From Candidatus Poribacteria bacterium (GTDB taxonomy: Bacteria; Poribacteria; WGA-4E; WGA-3G), in NCBI GenBank assembly GCA_009835515.1, contig VXXH01000236.1, forward strand, positions 1 to 8,546: a stretch of 8,546 nt of DNA, given 5' to 3'. A program made the position numbers and the translations under genes. Position 1 is the stretch's first letter. The number at the start of each line of letters is the position of its first letter. Positions 1-6,491 of the stretch are shown piece by piece. Under the pieces are notes generated by a model that worked only from the letters and a program-made list of their open reading frames with translations, was not told where the DNA came from and searched no databases.

Positions 1-754
1 TGTCGCGTTCAGTCCGGACGGCAAAACACTGGTGAGTGGCTGTTTCGATAAGACCTTGGTTTTATGGGATACAAAAACAGGAAAATCGCTTCCGCCACTA
101 ATTGGACATATTTTTGATCCGCCAATCGTCCCAGTTAGCAACGTTGCAGCGAGCTACGTTGCATTTAGTCCAGACGGCAAAACGCTGGCAAGTGCGATAA
201 ACGATGGTAGCATCTATTTGTTGGATATGCAAACAGGTAAACGTATAAAGACGATAGCGTTGAATTGGGTTCCTTTCACAAGCATCGCGTTCAGTCCAGA
301 CGGTTCCCTATTGGCAACCGGATCTAATGACGGCACCGTGCGCACGTGGAATGTGCATAGCAGCGCACATCTCTTGAATTTGGATAAAAAAGGAAATCAA
401 GTTAATTGCGTCGCGTTCAGTCCAGATGGAAAGATACTCGCAAGTGGGGATCTGGACAGTACTGTGATTTTATGGGATGCTGTTTCGGGTGAAAGGCTTC
501 GGACGTTAGGAGCGCATCGGGACAACGTCAATAGCGTGGTGTTTAGTCCGGATGGAAAAATATTAGCGAGTGGCAGTGACGATCGCACCGTGATGTTGTG
601 GGAGGTAAGCACCGGCAAACACCTGCGGACACTAAAAAGACATCGGAAAGATGTCCAAGCTGTAGCGTTTAGCCCTAACGGAAAAATTCTGGCGAGTGCG
701 AGTAGTAGTGGCACCGTGTTGTTATGGGATATCGCGGTTGAGAATATGGATTAG
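1..754 (+). CDS. WD40 repeat beta-propeller protein, 5'-truncated by the window edge (gene 1)
   Basis: The reading frame is already open at base 2 (VAFSPDGKTL...), so the gene begins outside the window; the GTG at 32 is an internal Val codon in a WD40 blade, not a start. About 251 residues are visible, forming six consecutive WD40 repeats of 36-50 residues with the pattern VAFSPDGK-L-S...T-V-LWD-TG. They align with blades 9-14 of the two complete paralogues downstream, and the end (LLWDIAVENMD) matches their LLWDLAVDTMD and LLWDLTVDTMD. The missing 5' part therefore probably encodes a signal peptide and eight more blades. The family forms rigid propellers that bind proteins or other ligands; there are no catalytic motifs. 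The loop between blades 10 and 11 is much shorter here (about 5 residues) than in the paralogues (about 17-20). This is the most divergent of the three copies. The ligand is unknown. Confidence 0.95.
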   Translation, partial: VAFSPDGKTLVSGCFDKTLVLWDTKTGKSLPPLIGHIFDPPIVPVSNVAASYVAFSPDGKTLASAINDGSIYLLDMQTGKRIKTIALNWVPFTSIAFSPDGSLLATGSNDGTVRTWNVHSSAHLLNLDKKGNQVNCVAFSPDGKILASGDLDSTVILWDAVSGERLRTLGAHRDNVNSVVFSPDGKILASGSDDRTVMLWEVSTGKHLRTLKRHRKDVQAVAFSPNGKILASASSSGTVLLWDIAVENMD

Positions 755-769
755 AGAAACAGGCCTTCT

Positions 770-793
770 GTAGGCGCGTTTTGTAAGAGCACT
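770..793 (+). repeat. Degenerate intergenic palindrome-derived element after gene 1
   Basis: This segment starts 15 bases after the stop codon. It aligns base for base with the element after gene 2 at 3023-3046: both share GTAGG, then a G-rich stretch, then TTTGTAAG. The copy here has lost most stem pairing. It may be a decayed 3' hairpin or a member of a dispersed intergenic repeat family. There is no T-tract, so a terminator role is not supported. Confidence 0.4.
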
Positions 794-800
794 TTTTGTC

Positions 801-842
801 TGAATCGCGGCTTGACGCGGATTTATCAGATGACGCAGATTA
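801..842 (+). repeat. Possible dispersed intergenic repeat with CGCGGATT-like units
   Basis: This non-coding stretch contains repeated, slightly varied units (TCGCGGCTTGA, CGCGGATTTATCAGA, CGCAGATTAT). From memory, similar CGCGGATT/CAGATT-rich segments occur between genes of several environmental phyla; I cannot confirm this without a search. Its function is unknown. With the neighbouring element at 770-793 and the WD40 remnant at 886-969, it accounts for most of the 302-base gap between genes 1 and 2, in which I see no intact gene. Confidence 0.3.
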
Positions 843-885
843 TTGTTGGGTCTCGCTGTTTGAAATAGGTAATAGTAGGGTTGAA

Positions 886-969
886 AAATCGGAATTTGTT
901 ATGGATGGTAAAATACTTGTCAGTGTGTGCGGTGGTATCATAACTCTGTGGGAGATGACACCCCCGTAA
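886..969 (+). pseudogene. Decayed WD40 blade, remnant of a further gene copy
   Basis: In this frame the sequence reads KSEFVMDGKILVSV, then CGGIITLWEMTPP and a TAA stop. This matches one WD40 blade (VAFSPDGKILASG...GTVLLWE). The serine-proline of FSPDG has become VM, and the residues upstream (the frame opens at 787 after a TAA) show no blade-like sequence. The stop follows shortly after LWE, much as the intact genes end soon after LLWD in blade 14, so it may be the last blade of an otherwise lost tandem copy. An ATG at 901 could start a 22-codon peptide, but it has no convincing ribosome binding site. I interpret it as a fossil rather than a gene. Confidence 0.55.
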
Positions 970-1003
970 GCCAAGTAGAGCAAAGCGAAACTCATCCTAC
1001 GAA

Positions 1004-1049
1004 CTAACTCATGCTATCATATAGCTCAAAACAACACTCGGAAAAAAGG
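1004..1049 (+). repeat. Leader sequence duplicated with the WD40 gene (copy before gene 2)
   Basis: This 46-base segment aligns without gaps to 3107-3152 in front of gene 3. Both begin CTAAC-CATGCT and end GAAAAA(A)GG, the ribosome binding region. The middle has diverged. It shows that the duplication unit included the translation leader as well as the coding sequence. Confidence 0.65.
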
Positions 1050-1059
1050 AAACTTTTTG
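1046..1059 (+). promoter_or_regulatory. Ribosome binding site and TTG start of gene 2
   Basis: AAGGAAA at 1046-1052 lies upstream of TTG at 1057-1059, with GG to TTG spaced seven bases. No ATG or GTG precedes the TTG in frame back to the upstream stop at 976-978. Compared with gene 3, about 20 bases containing the ATG are absent between the GGAAA and the TTTGATTTTAG that both share. The TTG is therefore the best available start, in an otherwise normal context. Confidence 0.6.
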
Positions 1060-3006
1060 ATTTTAGCGATTGGATTGGCAATATGCGTTGTTCCGAAAAA
1101 TACTATCGCCCAAGATACACAGGATTGGCGTTTGCAGCATTTACCCGAAGGCGCGAAAGCGCGGTTCGGCAAAGGCATGATAACAGGAAATTTCGCGAGT
1201 TCCAGTGATGGAAAACGTTTAGCAGTAACCTGTAGCATCGGTATTTGGATATATGATACAGAGACAGACAAACCACTTAACCTGATAACAGGGTATACAG
1301 GTTGGGTTACGAATGTAGCATTCAGTCCGGACGATACCCTATTGGCAAGTGCAAGCAAGGATAGCACCATCGGTGTGCGGGATGCACGTACCGGCACTGA
1401 ACTTTGGACACTGCAAGCACATGAAGACAAAATCACAGACATAGCGTTTAGTCCGGATGGAAAGACACTCGCAAGTGCCAGTTCGGACGAGACCATCCGG
1501 CTGTGGGACGCACGCACTGGCAAACATCTGCGTACGCTTGAAGGACATCTCGAGGGTATCACAAGCCTCGCTTTCAACCCAGATGGAAAAACACTGGCGA
1601 GCGGAAGTCATGACAAAACCGTTCGTCTGTGGGATATGGAGACAGGGAAAACGCTGCACGCGTTCATAGCCCATCAAGACAAAGGCCCAGCGTTCAGCCC
1701 GAAAATCTCAGACATTGCGTTCAGCCCGGATGGGAAGTTGCTGGCAAGTACAAGTGAAGACACGACCGCCCGTTTGTGGGATGTAGAGACACGCGAGACT
1801 CTTCATAGATTCCGTGAGCGTAACGGCAATGCTCTCTCCAGTGTTGCGTTTAGTCCTGATGGGAAGACGCTGGCAGGTGGAAGTTACAAGACGATCAATC
1901 TATGGGATGTGCAGACGGGGAGATACCTGCGAAAGTTGGAAGATAGCATCAATAGCAAGCGTCTTGCATTTAGTCCTGATGGGAAGACGCTCATAAGCGG
2001 CAACAGATACAACACCGTGCATCTATTATTGAATGTGAAAACCGGCATAGAACTTCGGAAGACGATAACGCATACACAGTCCATCGGTAGCATCGCGTTT
2101 AGTCCGGATGGAAAAATATTGGCGAGCGGCGGTTTGGACAATACAGTTCATTTGTGGGATATGCAGACAGGCAAGTTACTTCAGACGGATAATGTTGTGG
2201 AGCGGCACTCTCTTGCAAGTGTAGCGTTCAGACCGGACGGCAAAACAGTCGCAGGTAGCGGTTTGGACAAGACCGTGTTTTTGTGGGATGTAGAAACAGG
2301 GACAGTGGGTCCGGCTCCGCTTGAAGGTGTTACTGAGTACCAACCAGCAAGCATAGGCTCTCCTGGGGCTTGCTACGTTGCATTTAGTCCAGATGGCAAA
2401 AAACTTGCGGGGACATATTATAAAGGCTTACTCTATTTGTGGGATATGCAAACCGGGAAACGGATAAGAACAATAACATTGAATAAGCAGACTGATGAAC
2501 ATATAGATATGATGCATGGAAACAGCAAGTTCACAAGCGTAACCTTCAGTCCAGACGGTTCTGTGTTGGCAATCGGATGTAATGACAACACCGTGCGCAC
2601 GTGGGATGCACATACCGGTGCCACGCTTTTGACGTTAGATAAACATAGCGATACTGTTTTTTCGGTCGCGTTCAGCCCGGATGGAAAAATACTGGCGAGC
2701 GGCAGTGCGGACAAGACCGTGCGCTTTTGGGATGCAGCGTCGGGTGAACTTATCCGGACGCTGGAAGAACATCGCGGTTCTGTTAATAGTGTCGCATTTA
2801 GTCCGGATGGCAAAACGCTGGCGAGTAACGGTGGTGATGGCACCGTGATGTTGTGGGAGGTAAGCACTGGCAAACAGCTGCGCACACTGACAGGACATAA
2901 GGGTAGTGTCGAAGTGGCGTTCAGTCCGGATGGAAAAACACTGGCGAGTGGAAGTTGGGATGGAACCGTATTGTTGTGGGATCTCGCGGTTGATACTATG
3001 GATTAG
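1057..3006 (+). CDS. Secreted 14-blade WD40 double beta-propeller protein (gene 2)
   Basis: The product is 649 residues from a TTG start. A hydrophobic N-terminus (residues 1-12) is followed by PKNTIAQD, a plausible signal peptidase site after Ala18, but the signal lacks the usual basic residue before the core. Fourteen WD40 repeats follow, most with AFSPDGKTLASGS and LWD-TG, fitting two seven-bladed propellers. Blade 1 is degenerate (SSDGKRLAV...IWIYD). Blade 7 lacks the WD dipeptide (HLLLNVKTG), as it does in gene 3. Relative to gene 3, a GPAFSPK insertion lies between blades 4 and 5, and the 22-residue insertion between blades 1 and 2 is absent. Blade 14 is one residue short (GSVEVAF against GVTSVAF). 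No enzymatic domain is visible. The role is probably extracytoplasmic ligand or protein binding; the partner is unknown. It lies in a same-strand tandem with genes 1 and 3, with gaps of 302 and 155 bases. Confidence 0.93.
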   Translation: MILAIGLAICVVPKNTIAQDTQDWRLQHLPEGAKARFGKGMITGNFASSSDGKRLAVTCSIGIWIYDTETDKPLNLITGYTGWVTNVAFSPDDTLLASASKDSTIGVRDARTGTELWTLQAHEDKITDIAFSPDGKTLASASSDETIRLWDARTGKHLRTLEGHLEGITSLAFNPDGKTLASGSHDKTVRLWDMETGKTLHAFIAHQDKGPAFSPKISDIAFSPDGKLLASTSEDTTARLWDVETRETLHRFRERNGNALSSVAFSPDGKTLAGGSYKTINLWDVQTGRYLRKLEDSINSKRLAFSPDGKTLISGNRYNTVHLLLNVKTGIELRKTITHTQSIGSIAFSPDGKILASGGLDNTVHLWDMQTGKLLQTDNVVERHSLASVAFRPDGKTVAGSGLDKTVFLWDVETGTVGPAPLEGVTEYQPASIGSPGACYVAFSPDGKKLAGTYYKGLLYLWDMQTGKRIRTITLNKQTDEHIDMMHGNSKFTSVTFSPDGSVLAIGCNDNTVRTWDAHTGATLLTLDKHSDTVFSVAFSPDGKILASGSADKTVRFWDAASGELIRTLEEHRGSVNSVAFSPDGKTLASNGGDGTVMLWEVSTGKQLRTLTGHKGSVEVAFSPDGKTLASGSWDGTVLLWDLAVDTMD

Positions 3007-3022
3007 GTTGCGTACCTCATAA

Positions 3023-3046
3023 GTAGGTGGGCTTTGTAAGCCCGAT
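3023..3046 (+). terminator. Short palindromic element after gene 2
   Basis: A perfect 6-bp stem GGGCTT/AAGCCC (3029-3034 with 3038-3043) encloses a TGT loop, 16 bases after the gene 2 stop. There is no following T-tract, so an intrinsic terminator is doubtful. It could instead stabilise the mRNA 3' end or be a copy of a dispersed intergenic palindrome. It is homologous to 770-793. Confidence 0.4.
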
Positions 3047-3069
3047 TGACTATCACTAATGGCTGACAA

Positions 3070-3098
3070 TTGAAGCCGATAGCCAATAATCATATCCT
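3070..3098 (+). promoter_or_regulatory. Possible sigma70-type promoter before gene 3
   Basis: TTGAAG (3070-3075) and TATCCT (3093-3098) are 17 bases apart, each matching four of six consensus bases. They lie about 65 bases upstream of the gene 3 start, between the palindrome after gene 2 and the duplicated leader. The match is weak and AT-rich by chance. Read-through from gene 2 is the alternative. Confidence 0.25.
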
Positions 3099-3106
3099 TT
3101 CTATTC

Positions 3107-3152
3107 CTAACGCATGCTGTAATAAAATTAAAGACCATCCCTCTGAAAAAGG
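3107..3152 (+). repeat. Leader sequence duplicated with the WD40 gene (copy before gene 3)
   Basis: This is the counterpart of 1004-1049, with the same length and no gaps. It ends in GAAAAAGG, which with the following AAAA forms the ribosome binding site nine bases before the ATG at 3162. Confidence 0.65.
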
Positions 3153-3161
3153 AAAATTCTC

Positions 3162-5168
3162 ATGCAAAAAACATTGATTTTGATTTTAGTGATTGGATTC
3201 GCGATATGTGTTGTTCCGAAAAATACTACTGCCCAAGACACACAAGACTGGCATTTGCGGGGATTACCCGAAGGTACCAAAGCGAGATTCGGTAAAGGCA
3301 CAATCACTGGCGGTTTCGCGAGTTCCCATGATGGAAAACGTTTGGCGGTGCCGTGTAGCATCGGTATTTGGATATACGACACAGCAACCGACAAACCACT
3401 CAACCTGCTAACACGGTATACAAGTGAAGTTTCGAGTGAGCGAACTGTTCAAGATAGAAAGTTTCTCCGGATATTTACAGAGGATATAGAAGGCGTTTTG
3501 AGCGTAGCCTTCAGTCCGGACGATACCTTGTTGGCAAGTACAAACCACGATAAAACCGTCTGTGTGTGGGATGCACGCACCGGCACCGAACTTCAGACGA
3601 TGCAAGGACATAAGGATAAACCCACAGATGTAGCATTTAGCCCGGATGGCAAGCTGCTGGCGAGTGCAAGTGATGACGAGACCATCCGTTTGTGGGAGGT
3701 AAGCACTGGCACCTATCTCCGCACGCTTGAAGGACATATTGACGGTGTTACAAGTGTAACTTTCAATCCAAATGGAAAAACACTGGCAAGTGGAAGTGAG
3801 GACAAAACCGTTCGTCTCTGGGATGTGGAGACAGGGAAAACGCTGCACACCTTCATCGGACATGAGTACAAAGTCTATGACATTGCGTTCAGCCCGGATG
3901 GAAAAATACTGGCGAGTGTAAGTGAGGACACGACCGCGCGTTTATGGGATGTGCAGACAGGTGAGACGCTGCATAGATTAGATGAGCATAACCATAATGA
4001 CCTCTTTAGTGTAGCATTCAGCCCGGATGGAAAATTGTTGGCGAGCGGAAGCTATAGAATTACGCTTCTATGGGATGTACAAACAGGGACATACCTGCAA
4101 ATGTTGGGAGATAGGATCGGTAGCAGCAGCCTTGCATTTAGCCCTGATGGGAAGACACTGATAGGTGGTAGTAGGTACAACACCGTGCATCTGTTGGAAG
4201 TGGAAACCGGCATAGAACTTCGGACGATGATAGCGCATACACAGACGATCCGTAGTATCGCCTTCAGTCCAGATGGCAAGACACTGGCAGCTGGCGGTTG
4301 GGACAATACAGTGCATTTGTGGAATATGCAGACAGGCAAGTTACTTCAGATGGATAATGTTGTGGAATGGCATTCCCCCGATAGTGTAGCCTTCAGCCCG
4401 GATGGAAAAACAGTGGCAGCTGGCAGCTCAAACAAGACCGTGTTTTGGTGGGATGTAGAAACAGGGGCAGTGCGTCCGGCTCCGCTTGAAGGTAATGCTG
4501 TTACCGATCCAGTCAGCCTCGTTACGAGTTGCTACGTTGCGTTTAGCCCTGATGGTAAAAAGTTTGTGAACGCGAATGAAAGGGGTTTCATTTATTTGTG
4601 GGATTTGCAAACAGGGAAACGTATAAATGAGATAACATTGGATGTGAAAACAGATAAACCTATAAAGACGAGGATCGTGAATCAACATGTGTTCACAAGC
4701 GTCGTGTTCAGTCCGGATGGAAAGATACTGGCGAATGGGAGTCATGACGGTACCGTGCGCACGTGGGATGTACATACCGGCGATCCGCTTTTAAAGTTAG
4801 ATAAACATAAAACTAATGTTTATTGCGTAGCGTTCAGTCCAGATGGAAAGATATTGGCGAGTGGCGGTGCGGATAATACTGTGCGCTTTTGGGATGCAGT
4901 GTCGGGTGAACTCATTCGGACACTAAAAGCGCATGGGTTTATTTATAGTATAGCGTTTAGTCCGGACGGTAAGACCCTCGCAAGCGACGGTGGTAATCAC
5001 ACTGTGATGTTGTGGGAGGTAAACACTGGCAAACAGCTGCGAACACTAAAAGGGCATCGGAACGGTGTTACGAGCGTAGCATTCAGTCCGGATGGAAAAA
5101 CATTGGCGAGTAGCAGTTGGGATGGCATTGTGCTGTTGTGGGATCTCACAGTTGATACTATGGATTAG
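3162..5168 (+). CDS. Secreted 14-blade WD40 double beta-propeller protein (gene 3)
   Basis: The product is 668 residues. The ATG at 3162 has AAAAAGGAAA at suitable spacing. The N-terminus is a good Sec signal: MQK, a hydrophobic core at about residues 5-18, then a T-T-A|Q cleavage motif after Ala24. Fourteen WD40 repeats start at about residues 48, 112, 155, 196, 238, 281, 321, 363, 406, 457, 511, 553, 594 and 636, which divides naturally into two seven-bladed propellers (about 48-359 and 363-668). An unusual 22-residue hydrophilic insertion (about 88-109) separates blades 1 and 2. Blade 14 ends right after its third strand (LLWDLTVDTMD). The mature N-terminus DWHLRGLPEG resembles the missing fourth strand (LRTLEGH), suggesting closure of the ring by the N-terminus. 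There is no catalytic motif or membrane anchor, and Cys16 does not sit in a lipobox. The protein is likely a periplasmic or released binding scaffold of unknown partner. It is the best-preserved copy of the tandem array. Confidence 0.97.
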   Translation: MQKTLILILVIGFAICVVPKNTTAQDTQDWHLRGLPEGTKARFGKGTITGGFASSHDGKRLAVPCSIGIWIYDTATDKPLNLLTRYTSEVSSERTVQDRKFLRIFTEDIEGVLSVAFSPDDTLLASTNHDKTVCVWDARTGTELQTMQGHKDKPTDVAFSPDGKLLASASDDETIRLWEVSTGTYLRTLEGHIDGVTSVTFNPNGKTLASGSEDKTVRLWDVETGKTLHTFIGHEYKVYDIAFSPDGKILASVSEDTTARLWDVQTGETLHRLDEHNHNDLFSVAFSPDGKLLASGSYRITLLWDVQTGTYLQMLGDRIGSSSLAFSPDGKTLIGGSRYNTVHLLEVETGIELRTMIAHTQTIRSIAFSPDGKTLAAGGWDNTVHLWNMQTGKLLQMDNVVEWHSPDSVAFSPDGKTVAAGSSNKTVFWWDVETGAVRPAPLEGNAVTDPVSLVTSCYVAFSPDGKKFVNANERGFIYLWDLQTGKRINEITLDVKTDKPIKTRIVNQHVFTSVVFSPDGKILANGSHDGTVRTWDVHTGDPLLKLDKHKTNVYCVAFSPDGKILASGGADNTVRFWDAVSGELIRTLKAHGFIYSIAFSPDGKTLASDGGNHTVMLWEVNTGKQLRTLKGHRNGVTSVAFSPDGKTLASSSWDGIVLLWDLTVDTMD

Positions 5169-5191
5169 GCTCCGCACCACACATTATGAAT

Positions 5192-5214
5192 GGGCGGGTC
5201 CCCTGGACCCACCC
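5192..5214. terminator. Strong hairpin between convergent gene blocks
   Basis: GGGCGGGTCC (5192-5201), a CCT loop and GGACCCACCC (5205-5214) form a ten-position GC-rich stem with one C-A mismatch. It sits 23 bases after the gene 3 stop and eight bases beyond the stop of the gene on the other strand, so it could end both transcripts. Neither side has a clear T-tract. It may therefore be a dispersed palindromic (REP-like) element serving as an mRNA 3' end rather than a textbook terminator. Confidence 0.6.
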
Positions 5215-5221
5215 TTACGCT

Positions 5222-6397
5222 TTACTGCCGTGCATACTGGGATTCCGCAGGTGCGCGATATTCAACATCAAGGTGTGGTGTCTCTAAACGGATATGCCCT
5301 TGAAGACGCGAAGTCAAACAACTCTCCAATGTTCCGCTTACCAGCAAAGTCCGCTCTGCCGGATACGGTGCGATACCTGTTTCAAAAAGTTCCTCAATCT
5401 TGGCGATAAGACACGCGGAATAGGTGACATTCGGTGTCGGAGTTAAGAAAAATTGCGTTGACACCGGTACCGACGCATCCTTCAGTTTCGCGGCGAAGCA
5501 GTAATCCCGGACTGCGCCGTTGAGCATCAAAAGTGTTGCCCTTAATCCGTCGTTATATTCAATGAAATAGGCAGATGGGTTCTCAACGAGCCGGTAGATT
5601 TCACCGTTACCGATCATATCTTGAGTTCTACCGTCTTCATCCGTTAAACCGCACGGCGTATCGCTTCTCGAAAGTGCCGCTTCCAACAATTCCAGAGACC
5701 AGCGTCCATCTTCGCCTGCTTTCCAGACTTCTTCACCATCTATTAATTGGACAGCAGCAACCCCAGTTTCGCCACCTTTTCGGCGTTCTATCATGCACTG
5801 CATCGCCTCCATAGCGTGATAGTCCATCGGATCTGAACCGCCAACCCCTATCATGAGCCCCTCTTCTATCTCACATTCCAACGGCAATTCGACATCCGGC
5901 AATCGCCAAGTGACAGGCAAAGATGACCCTGCAAGCACGCCAAAACCGAGGCGGTGTCCATCGTCTACCATCTCCTTCGCTTTCTCAAAACTGTAGGAGA
6001 GGTGTTTGTCGTTGAAAATAGGCACGGCGCGTCCGTCTTCCTCAAAAACTTTGACGCACTCCTTGAAAAATTCATAGCGTGGATACAACACCTGACTTTT
6101 TTCATTCGTAGGATAATCACCGTGTTCGCCAATCGAAAGCACGGCATCCACAGCGAGTTCATCACCACCGCACCGCAGTGCCTCAGCAATGGTAGGATAG
6201 ACTGAAAACCCGAACTCTCTGGCACGGTCAATGCTCTGCTCCCCCTCTGGTTTCTGGTCAACGAATAAGGAAACAACTTTCATATCTGGACGATGCCATC
6301 TACCCTCTTTTGGATAGCCGACAAGAAAACGATCCGCAAAGTGTTGCGCGTGTGATAGGTAACGGTAGATGGTTGTAATAACTGCAATTCGTTTCAT
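5222..6397 (-). CDS. Conserved Rossmann-like (Gfo/Idh/MocA-like) protein, intact paralogue
   Basis: The product is 391 residues. The ATG at 6397 is preceded by a weak purine-rich AAGAGAGA. The protein opens with MKRIAVITTIYR and a first-strand/helix pattern. It then has VVSLFVDQ (41-48), FSVYPTIAEAL (64-74), VDAVLSIGEHGDYP (83-96), FNDKHL (128-133), AGSSLPVTWR (156-165), DYHAMEAMQCMIERRKGGE (192-210), YPAERTLL (345-352) and ETPHLDVEYR (372-381). The layout (a helix giving YPTIAEAL, a strand VDAVLSIG, then a second region with a conserved His) recalls Gfo/Idh/MocA oxidoreductases, but the classical GxGxxG and EKP motifs are absent. I recognise the family as a conserved, usually uncharacterised protein of Planctomycetes-like bacteria; substrate and cofactor are not known to me. 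No signal peptide is seen, so it is cytoplasmic. It is the last gene of the - strand operon, 93 bases after the nuclease-like gene, and a paralogue of the interrupted first gene. Confidence 0.9.
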   Translation of the reverse strand: MKRIAVITTIYRYLSHAQHFADRFLVGYPKEGRWHRPDMKVVSLFVDQKPEGEQSIDRAREFGFSVYPTIAEALRCGGDELAVDAVLSIGEHGDYPTNEKSQVLYPRYEFFKECVKVFEEDGRAVPIFNDKHLSYSFEKAKEMVDDGHRLGFGVLAGSSLPVTWRLPDVELPLECEIEEGLMIGVGGSDPMDYHAMEAMQCMIERRKGGETGVAAVQLIDGEEVWKAGEDGRWSLELLEAALSRSDTPCGLTDEDGRTQDMIGNGEIYRLVENPSAYFIEYNDGLRATLLMLNGAVRDYCFAAKLKDASVPVSTQFFLTPTPNVTYSACLIAKIEELFETGIAPYPAERTLLVSGTLESCLTSRLQGHIRLETPHLDVEYRAPAESQYARQ

Positions 6398-6473
6398 ATT
6401 TTTTCTCTCTTATTAACGGCAGAAGAGCGGGTGCTTCCTACCTTCAAAACGTAGTTGCGGGAATGCTAACAAT

Positions 6474-6491
6474 AATGCTGTGATCAGCATT
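6474..6491 (-). other. Small hairpin at the 3' end of the nuclease-like gene
   Basis: AATGCTG (6474-6480) and CAGCATT (6485-6491) form a perfect 7-bp stem with a TGAT loop. The stem touches the stop codon (6493-6491, - strand). A second copy of the arm, GAATGCT at 6461-6467, can pair alternatively with AGCATTC at 6486-6492. No T-run follows on the - strand. It may lower transcription into the next gene or mark an mRNA processing point, or it may be chance. Confidence 0.3.

Noticed and set aside
32..34. GTG at 32 as the true start of gene 1
   Set aside because: The frame is open to the window edge and the upstream residues VAFSPDGKTL complete a WD40 blade, so this is an internal valine.
1011..1208. 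Short + strand frame starting at ATG 1011 across the gene 2 start
   Set aside because: It runs out of frame through the signal peptide and first blade of gene 2. Its ATG falls in the duplicated leader, where the gene 3 counterpart also has CATGCT but no comparable frame.
3207..3209. Cys16 of the gene 3 signal peptide as a lipoprotein attachment site
   Set aside because: The residues before it (Phe-Ala-Ile) do not fit the lipobox, and a normal T-T-A cleavage site follows eight residues later.
397..4775. Many open antisense frames of 60-183 codons opposite the WD40 genes, with recurring FPSGLNA-like peptides
   Set aside because: The recurring peptides are the reverse-strand reading of the repeated AFSPDGKTLAS codons. 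They have the period of the blades, no ribosome binding sites and no independent conservation signal.
1300..5150. Regularly spaced repeats about 120-130 bases apart, considered as a CRISPR-like or satellite array
   Set aside because: The period is one WD40 blade (about 42 codons), the repeats are in frame and diverged by codon, and there are no unique spacers between identical repeats.
5954..6205. + strand open frames opposite the Rossmann-like genes (for example 5575-5814, 5954-6205, 7917-8273)
   Set aside because: They are shadows of the conserved - strand coding sequence, with no ribosome binding sites and no recognisable domains.
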